DNA from: an uncultured Brachyspira sp.
Lineage (GTDB): Bacteria > Spirochaetota > Brachyspiria > Brachyspirales > Brachyspiraceae
Length of the DNA: 19,188 bases
Assembly: GCF_934747485.1 (NCBI RefSeq)
Contig: NZ_CAKVGN010000057.1
Span: forward strand, 1-19,188
Direction: 5' to 3'
Every line of letters begins with the position of its first letter. The first letter of the stretch is position 1. Below are positions 14,864 through 19,188 of this stretch, one piece after another. Made by a program: the position numbers and the translations under genes. Below the pieces are notes generated by a model. The model ran no database searches. It saw only the letters and a program-made list of their open reading frames with translations, and was not told the origin of the DNA.

Positions 14864-14887
14864 AAAATATAGAATATATATATATTG

Positions 14888-14917
14888 AAAAGGGGCTTAA
14901 TAAAAAGCCCTTTTTTA
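14888..14917 (+). terminator. rho-independent terminator after nifS
   Basis: AAAAGGGGCTT (14888-14898), a short A/T loop, then AAAGCCC followed by TTTTTT. One G is bulged. It lies 25 bases after the nifS stop and closes the iron-sulphur operon. Confidence 0.85.
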
Positions 14918-14987
14918 TTATATATTATGAAACATGTTGAAATAAATTACAAACTAATATAAATGCAATTTATATATTTTATAGATG

Positions 14988-15265
14988 TATTATCAACTTT
15001 TCTCGCGGTAAAAAGTGCAAATATTTTAGTTTTATATCTAGAAAATATATAAAATAATACCATGCATTTTTTGCTATACTTAATAAAAATGCAGTTCTTC
15101 GCGAAGCGTATCCGAAGGATATAAGGTTCTTTTATACCAATAAAAGAACTGGGGGCGTGGGGGCAAAGCCACCACAAATAATAAAAAACATAAAAATTTT
15201 ATTATTCTTTTTCCCGCATCTACGCTCTGAGGACTTCGTCAAAGAACCAAAAAGTGCAAATAAAA
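14988..15265 (-). repeat. dispersed intergenic repeat, copy C (inverted)
   Basis: Fills most of the 436-base gap between nifS and cysK, in the opposite orientation to copies A and B2. On the minus strand it reads, in order, a tail-like element with GAC-GAA-GTC (around 15225-15236), the GGC-TTT-GCC head, AGTTCTTTTAT-TGGT-ATAAAAGAAC, the GAACTGCATTTTT block, and the closing TTTTACCGCGAGAAAAGTTGATA. A block of about 25 bases made of CGC-GAA-GCG and TATCC-GAA-GGATA (plus strand, about 15095-15120) sits just after the second stem arm. A 76-codon minus-strand frame here (14947-15177) is repeat-derived; compared with copy B2 it is frameshifted by the block. No clear promoter for cysK is visible in the rest of the gap. 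Confidence 0.7.
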
Positions 15266-15299
15266 AATAATATAAATATTTATCATTTTGGAGACTTAT

Positions 15300-16211
15300 A
15301 TGATAGCTAACAACATACTTGATTTAATAGGCAATACTCCTATTATAAGATTAAGCAATATAGAAACTAAATTTAACTTAAATAAAAATATAGAATTATA
15401 TGGAAAAGTAGAAAAAAATAACCCTGCTGCTTCAATAAAAGACAGAGCGGTAAAACAAATACTATTAGATTTAATCAAAGACGGCAAAATAAAAAAAGGT
15501 TCTACAATTATAGAGCCCACTTCAGGAAACACAGGAATTGCTATGGCAGCTATTGGAAACTATTTAGGGCTTAATGTTATAATAGTTATGCCTTCTTCAA
15601 TGTCTGAAGAGAGAAGAAAACTTATAAGAGATTATGGAGCAAAATTGGAATTAGTTGATGGGGCAATGGATAGAGCAGTTGAAAGAGCAAATCAATTAAA
15701 CAAAGAAATAGATGATTCTATAATAGCAGGTCAGTTTATTAATGAATCTAATTTTATGGCACATTATTTAACAACAGCACCGGAAATATATAAAGATATG
15801 GGAGATGTAGATTATATATTTGCGGGCATTGGCACTGGAGGAACTGTTACCGGAATAGGGAAGTATGTTAAAGATAATAATAAAAATACTAAAGTAATTG
15901 GAGTTGAGCCTGAGTCTTCTCCTCTTCTTACAAAAGGCTATGCTGACTCTCATAAAATACAGGGAATAGGAGCTAATTTTATTCCAGAAATTTTAGATTT
16001 AAATGTGATAGAAAAAATAATAGATGTATCAGATGATAATGCTATTAATACTGCAAGAGAAATATGTTTTACTGAAGGTTTATATGTGGGTATATCTTCG
16101 GGGGCTAGTGTTTATGCAGCAATAGATTTATCAAGACAATTAGATTTAAATAATAAAATAAAGATGCTTTGTATTTTACCTGATACAGGAGAGAGATATT
16201 CTTGGAATTAA
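15300..16211 (+). CDS. cysK: cysteine synthase (O-acetylserine sulfhydrylase)
   Basis: Pyridoxal-phosphate enzyme that joins sulphide to O-acetylserine to give cysteine. In 303 residues it has IGNTPIIRL (10-18), the cofactor lysine K47 in NPAASIKDRA, the substrate loop TSGNTG (74-79), the phosphate loop GIGTGGT (176-182) and GISSGAS (264-270). The C-terminus is short: after GERY it ends SWN, where many CysK proteins continue with about seven more residues. The ATG at 15300 has GGAGA five to nine bases ahead; an in-frame TTG at 15288 would start before that site and was rejected. cysE follows after 12 bases, so acetylserine producer and user are made together. CysM or cystathionine beta-synthase types are less likely given the motifs and the partner. 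Confidence 0.93.
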   Translation: MIANNILDLIGNTPIIRLSNIETKFNLNKNIELYGKVEKNNPAASIKDRAVKQILLDLIKDGKIKKGSTIIEPTSGNTGIAMAAIGNYLGLNVIIVMPSSMSEERRKLIRDYGAKLELVDGAMDRAVERANQLNKEIDDSIIAGQFINESNFMAHYLTTAPEIYKDMGDVDYIFAGIGTGGTVTGIGKYVKDNNKNTKVIGVEPESSPLLTKGYADSHKIQGIGANFIPEILDLNVIEKIIDVSDDNAINTAREICFTEGLYVGISSGASVYAAIDLSRQLDLNNKIKMLCILPDTGERYSWN

Positions 16212-16223
16212 AGGATTATATTT

Positions 16224-16934
16224 ATGAAACTAAAAACTTTTAATGAACTTCCTAATAAAAATGATATAAAAGAAATTGTAAAACTTATAAGAGACTATGT
16301 TTTTCCTAACTTTTTTAGAGAGACTCCTAATAAAGATATTGTAGAAAAAAATATCATTGAACTTTATAAAAAAATAGTAAGTAACAATTCTCTATTATTG
16401 GATTTTATAAAAAAACTTAAAGATATTAAATTAAGTCTTGAAAAAGATTTAGAGTTTTTTTATCAGTCTGACCCTGCTTCAAAATCTTATGATGAAATAG
16501 TATTAACATATCCTGGATTTAGAGCAATTTTTCATTATAGAATAGCACATATATTTTATAATCAGAAGGAGTTTTTAATAGCAAGAACTATATCTGAGTT
16601 TGCTCATTCAAAAACAGGCATAGACATTCACCCAGGGTCAAATATAGGAGATTATTTCTTTATAGACCATGGTACAGGAATAGTTATAGGGGAAACTACA
16701 ATTATAGGTCATCATGTAAAAATATATCAGGGAGTTACTTTAGGGGCATTATCATTAACTAATGGAAGAAGCTTGGAAGGTAAAAAAAGACATCCTACAG
16801 TTTGCGATTATGTTACAATATATGCTAATGCTTCTATATTTGGAGGAGATACTGTAATAGGCAAAAATTCTATCATTGGTGCTAATTGCATAGTTTTAGA
16901 ATCGGTTGAAGAAAACAAAAAAGTTACTTTATAG
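16224..16934 (+). CDS. cysE: serine O-acetyltransferase
   Basis: Acetylates serine from acetyl-CoA, supplying CysK. The 236-residue protein has a helical N-terminal domain (about 1-125, with DPA at 83-85) and a left-handed beta-helix of hexapeptide repeats (about 133-225). Key residues are in GIDIHPGSNIG (132-142), DHGTGIVIGET (148-158, H149 being the expected catalytic histidine) and VTLGALS (171-177). It ends SVEENKKVTL soon after the last hexapeptide turn. In Escherichia the CysE tail ends in isoleucine, inserts into CysK and carries feedback control; here the tail is very short and ends in leucine, so that complex may be weaker or different. The ribosome site AAAGGAT overlaps the cysK stop. 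Confidence 0.92.
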   Translation: MKLKTFNELPNKNDIKEIVKLIRDYVFPNFFRETPNKDIVEKNIIELYKKIVSNNSLLLDFIKKLKDIKLSLEKDLEFFYQSDPASKSYDEIVLTYPGFRAIFHYRIAHIFYNQKEFLIARTISEFAHSKTGIDIHPGSNIGDYFFIDHGTGIVIGETTIIGHHVKIYQGVTLGALSLTNGRSLEGKKRHPTVCDYVTIYANASIFGGDTVIGKNSIIGANCIVLESVEENKKVTL

Positions 16935-16952
16935 ATTTATATGATTTAAATG

Positions 16953-17090
16953 TATTATCAACTTTTTCCCGTAGCAAAAAGTTGCAAAAAGTACAAATTT
17001 ATATATTGACAATATATATAATAAAAAACAATACATATTTTTTAGATTAAAAATTGCAGTTTTTTTGCTTCCTTTATACCAATATCATAA
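16953..17090 (-). repeat. dispersed intergenic repeat, copy D (inverted, shortened)
   Basis: Holds the closing hairpin in perfect form, CAACTTTTT (16959-16967), loop CCCGTAGC, AAAAAGTTG (16976-16984), then a diverged middle and the CTGCAATTTTT and GGTATAAAGGAAGC blocks on the minus strand. The GC-rich head, the left arm of the long stem and all GAA-loop blocks are missing. It looks like the oldest or most decayed of the copies. Confidence 0.6.
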
Positions 17091-17093
17091 GCA

Positions 17094-17132
17094 TAAAAAA
17101 AGAGGCTTAATATAAAGCCTCTTTTTATTTTA
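17094..17132. terminator. bidirectional terminator between cysE and tsf
   Basis: A run of A's, AGAGGCTT (17101-17108), a short loop, AAGCCTCT (17115-17122), then TTTTTATTTT. The 8-bp core extends through A:T pairs on both sides. A T-run follows on either strand, so it can end both converging operons. Confidence 0.88.
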
Positions 17133-17148
17133 TTTGTCTTAGTTAATA

Positions 17149-18003
17149 TCAAACACCAAGCGAAATTATAGCAAAGTTTTTGATAGTTGCTGTAGCACCA
17201 GCTTCTTTAGATATTTCATCTATTAAACTTTTGATAGATATTTTGTTGTCTGTAAATAATTTTTGGTCTATAAGAACACTTTCAGAATACCAAGAGTTCA
17301 TTTTACCTTCAACTATTTTTGCTACCATATTTTCTGGTTTGCCGGCATCTCTTACTTGTTTTTCAAATATTTCTTTTTGCTCATTAACAGCATTAGGGTC
17401 AATTCCTTCTCTGTTTAAAGCTAAAGGTTTTTCACTAGCAACATGCATAGCTATTTGATTTGCAATCTCTAAACATTTTCCTTTAGGCTTAACATCAAAC
17501 TCAACAATAGTAACAAGTTTATTATTGAAGTGAACATAGCTTCCAAAGAAACCATCAGTCTTCATAACTTTTACTTCTGCAAGTACAGTTTTCTCTCCCC
17601 ATTTTTGCATACCTTCGTTTATCATAGCTTGAATAGTTTCCCCATTCTCACCTTTAGTGTTTAGAAGAGTATCAACAGTAGCATTATCAACTGTCATAGC
17701 AGTTTTAGCAATGCTTTTAGCTAAATTAATAAATAATTCATTTTTAGCAACGAAGTCAGTTTCACATTGAAGCTCTATACAAGCAATTTGGCTTTTATCA
17801 TCATTAACGCAGAAACCTATAGAACCTTCTTTAACTGTACGTTCGTTTTTTTTAGCAGCAACAGCTGTACCTTTTTCTTTTAATAGGCGAATAGCCTTAT
17901 CCATATCACCATCAGCTTCTTGAAGAGCTTTTTTACATTCCATAATACCTATACCAGTACGCTCTCTAAGCTCTTTAATAGTATCCATACTAATATTTGC
18001 CAT
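17149..18003 (-). CDS. tsf: elongation factor Ts
   Basis: Guanine-nucleotide exchange factor that recycles EF-Tu from GDP to GTP form during translation. The 284-residue protein starts with a UBA-like domain (about 5-45: IKELRERTGIGIMECKKAL, then AIRLLKEKG), followed by the EF-Tu-contacting core with ETDFVAKN (81-88), the hallmark motif. Two further core halves follow, with MHVASEKPLALNR near 200 and ending in IISLGV. The ribosome site AAAGGAT is about six bases before the ATG. It follows rpsB by 35 bases, the order found in most bacteria, and shares its promoter. Confidence 0.96.
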   Translation of the reverse strand: MANISMDTIKELRERTGIGIMECKKALQEADGDMDKAIRLLKEKGTAVAAKKNERTVKEGSIGFCVNDDKSQIACIELQCETDFVAKNELFINLAKSIAKTAMTVDNATVDTLLNTKGENGETIQAMINEGMQKWGEKTVLAEVKVMKTDGFFGSYVHFNNKLVTIVEFDVKPKGKCLEIANQIAMHVASEKPLALNREGIDPNAVNEQKEIFEKQVRDAGKPENMVAKIVEGKMNSWYSESVLIDQKLFTDNKISIKSLIDEISKEAGATATIKNFAIISLGV

Positions 18004-18038
18004 TTTTTTATCCTTTAGTTTAATTTTTTTATTTTTTA

Positions 18039-18854
18039 TTAATCTTGGTCATCTTGGTCAGAAACACCATACTGCTCTGCAATAGCTTCAGCAGCTTCAG
18101 TAGCACTATTGTCATAAACCTCTTCAGCAATCTCGCCAGTAGATTCATGTTTAGCTAAAGTTTCTTTTCCAGCCTCGTTTTGTCCGTCTATAATAGCAGA
18201 AGATATAACTCCAGCAAATAAAATTATAGCTCTAATAGCATCATCGTTACCAGGTATAGGATAATCTATAAGTTCTGGGTTACAGTTAGTATCTACTACA
18301 GCAACTACAGGTATACCTAATTTTCTTGCTTCGCTTACAGCAATATGCTCTTGCATAGGGTCTATTACAAATATCATATCTGGTAAGTTTTCCATATCTT
18401 TGATACCTGCAAAGTTCTTTTCTAATTTATCTTTTTCTTTAAGAAGGAGTATTACTTCTTTTTTAGGTAATTTATCAAAAGTACCATCAACTTCTTCTTT
18501 TTCTATTCTTTTAAGTCTAGCAATACTTTTTTTGATAGTAGCGAAATTAGTAAGCATACCGCCTAACCAACGATTATTAACATAATACATATCGCATTTT
18601 TCAGCAGCTTCTTTTATGCTTTGTGAAGCTTGTTTTTTAGTACCTACAAAAAGTATATTTCCGCCGTTTCTTGACATTTCTTTAACAGCATCATAAGCTT
18701 TTTTTACATAAGTTAAAGTTTTCATTAGGTCAATGATGTGTATATCATTTCTCTCCTGAAAAATAAAAGGTTTCATTTTAGGATTCCATTTTCTAGTTTG
18801 ATGTCCGAAATGAACTCCTGCCTCTAAGAGGTCTTTCATAGCTGGTAATGACAT
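18039..18854 (-). CDS. rpsB: 30S ribosomal protein S2
   Basis: Component of the small ribosomal subunit that binds at the head-body junction and recruits S1-type proteins. Recognised by AMKDLLEAGVHFGHQTRKWNPKMKPFIF at the start (two adjoining blocks), NNRWLGGMLTNF in the middle, and the late PDMIFVIDPMQEHIAVSEA and GIPVVAVVDTNCNP blocks. The ATG at 18854 (271 residues) is preferred: AAAGGAT lies about seven bases before it, while an ATG at 18860 touches that site. The last 40 or so residues are an acidic, alanine-rich tail ending in SDQDDQD that goes beyond the usual S2 end, a feature seen in several lineages. Confidence 0.96.
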   Translation of the reverse strand: MSLPAMKDLLEAGVHFGHQTRKWNPKMKPFIFQERNDIHIIDLMKTLTYVKKAYDAVKEMSRNGGNILFVGTKKQASQSIKEAAEKCDMYYVNNRWLGGMLTNFATIKKSIARLKRIEKEEVDGTFDKLPKKEVILLLKEKDKLEKNFAGIKDMENLPDMIFVIDPMQEHIAVSEARKLGIPVVAVVDTNCNPELIDYPIPGNDDAIRAIILFAGVISSAIIDGQNEAGKETLAKHESTGEIAEEVYDNSATEAAEAIAEQYGVSDQDDQD

Positions 18855-18875
18855 AAGCATATCCTTTAAAATAAA

Positions 18876-18901
18876 ATAGAGTACCGATTAAGGCACCCTA
18901 T
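18876..18901 (-). promoter_or_regulatory. hairpin in the rpsB leader
   Basis: On the minus strand ATAGGGTGCC, loop TTAATC, GGTACTCTAT can pair over all ten positions with two G:U wobbles (arms at 18892-18901 and 18876-18885). It ends about 20 bases before the rpsB start, next to its ribosome site. S2 represses its own operon through the leader mRNA in several bacteria, so this is a candidate operator; the family motif is not recognised. Confidence 0.4.
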
Positions 18902-19067
18902 ATCCATAAATTTCTAAACTATTACTATATTAAAAAAATCATAATGCTTTGATTACTAATATTTAAGTAACAATGTCTTTTTATTTAAGATAATTTATAT
19001 AAAAAATATCTTTAAAGAACATTTTGCTATTATGGAAAAGTTTACCAATTAAATCGGCTTATTTAGC

Positions 19068-19096
19068 ATAATAACATTATTACACAAAAAAGTCAA
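19068..19096 (-). promoter_or_regulatory. promoter of rpsB-tsf
   Basis: On the minus strand TTGACT (19096-19091) and TATTAT (19073-19068) are 17 bases apart, close to consensus. The start near 19061 gives a leader of about 205 nt before rpsB, long for this window. Between the leader hairpin and the promoter (18902-19067) I see only AT-rich sequence. Confidence 0.7.
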
Positions 19097-19188
19097 TTAT
19101 CAAAAAAATATTTATTGTTTAGGAGCCATACATATTGCACGTTTTTTAGTTTAAAAAAAGCAGGTATTCCTTATAATTTAATTAACTA
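19097..19188. other. window edge, no gene recognised
   Basis: Mostly A/T sequence upstream of the rpsB promoter. No credible reading frame, ribosome site or hairpin is seen. It is probably the far side of an intergenic region. Confidence 0.3.

Noticed and set aside
14947..15177. 76-codon minus-strand reading frame sharing SSFIGIKEP with the frame at 3605-3796
   Set aside because: The shared peptide only reflects the repeat's DNA similarity. After it, the inserted mini-hairpin block shifts the frame, and the remaining peptides do not match.

Overview
The window looks like chromosomal DNA from a very AT-rich spirochaete, most probably a Brachyspira species. The reasons are the strongly A/T-biased codons and spacers, the gene set (three-domain NifU with NifS, phosphotransferase uptake of alpha-glucosides with GH4 hydrolases, a SUFU-domain protein, rpsB-tsf), and a dispersed intergenic repeat that resembles ones I associate with Brachyspira. 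The genus is an inference; no rRNA or other decisive marker is present.

Layout. 1-894: a lone SUFU-domain protein with its own promoter. 895-1417: spacer with repeat copy A. 1418-3442: thrC-thrB, the last two steps of threonine synthesis. 3443-3977: spacer with repeat copies B1 and B2, ending in a terminator for the minus-strand operon. 3978-8332 (minus): a three-gene sugar operon, read as GH4 hydrolase with a CHE motif, PTS EIICB permease, then GH4 6-phospho-alpha-glucosidase with a CDMP motif. A divergent LacI-family regulator (8570-9547) faces it across a spacer rich in inverted repeats. 9556-12376 (minus): a GH57 amylase/glucanotransferase followed by an orphan BioD-like P-loop protein. 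12659-14863: an iron-sulphur assembly operon, namely a standalone 59-residue BFD ferredoxin-like protein, nifU and nifS. 14864-15299: terminator plus repeat copy C. 15300-16934: cysK-cysE, cysteine synthesis. 16935-17148: repeat copy D and a bidirectional terminator. 17149-18854 (minus): rpsB-tsf with a roughly 200-nt leader and a strong promoter near 19070-19096.

How the genes fit together. The EIICB permease would import and phosphorylate an alpha-glucoside, the CDMP-type GH4 would cleave the 6-phospho product, and the LacI protein would control the operon. The GH57 enzyme suggests handling of internal glucan or maltodextrin. CysK and CysE make cysteine, the sulphur donor that NifS uses to load NifU. 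The rest is housekeeping.

No CRISPR array, tRNA, rRNA, transposase, phage gene or replication origin is visible. I see no clear new multi-gene system. The most unusual material is the intergenic repeat family. It folds into hairpins, shows one compensatory base-pair change between copies, and carries GC-rich blocks of tiny GAA/TTC-loop hairpins, several of them placed in the loops of the larger hairpins. Next are the duplicated BFD domain ahead of nifU and the SUFU protein, a possible orphan immunity protein.
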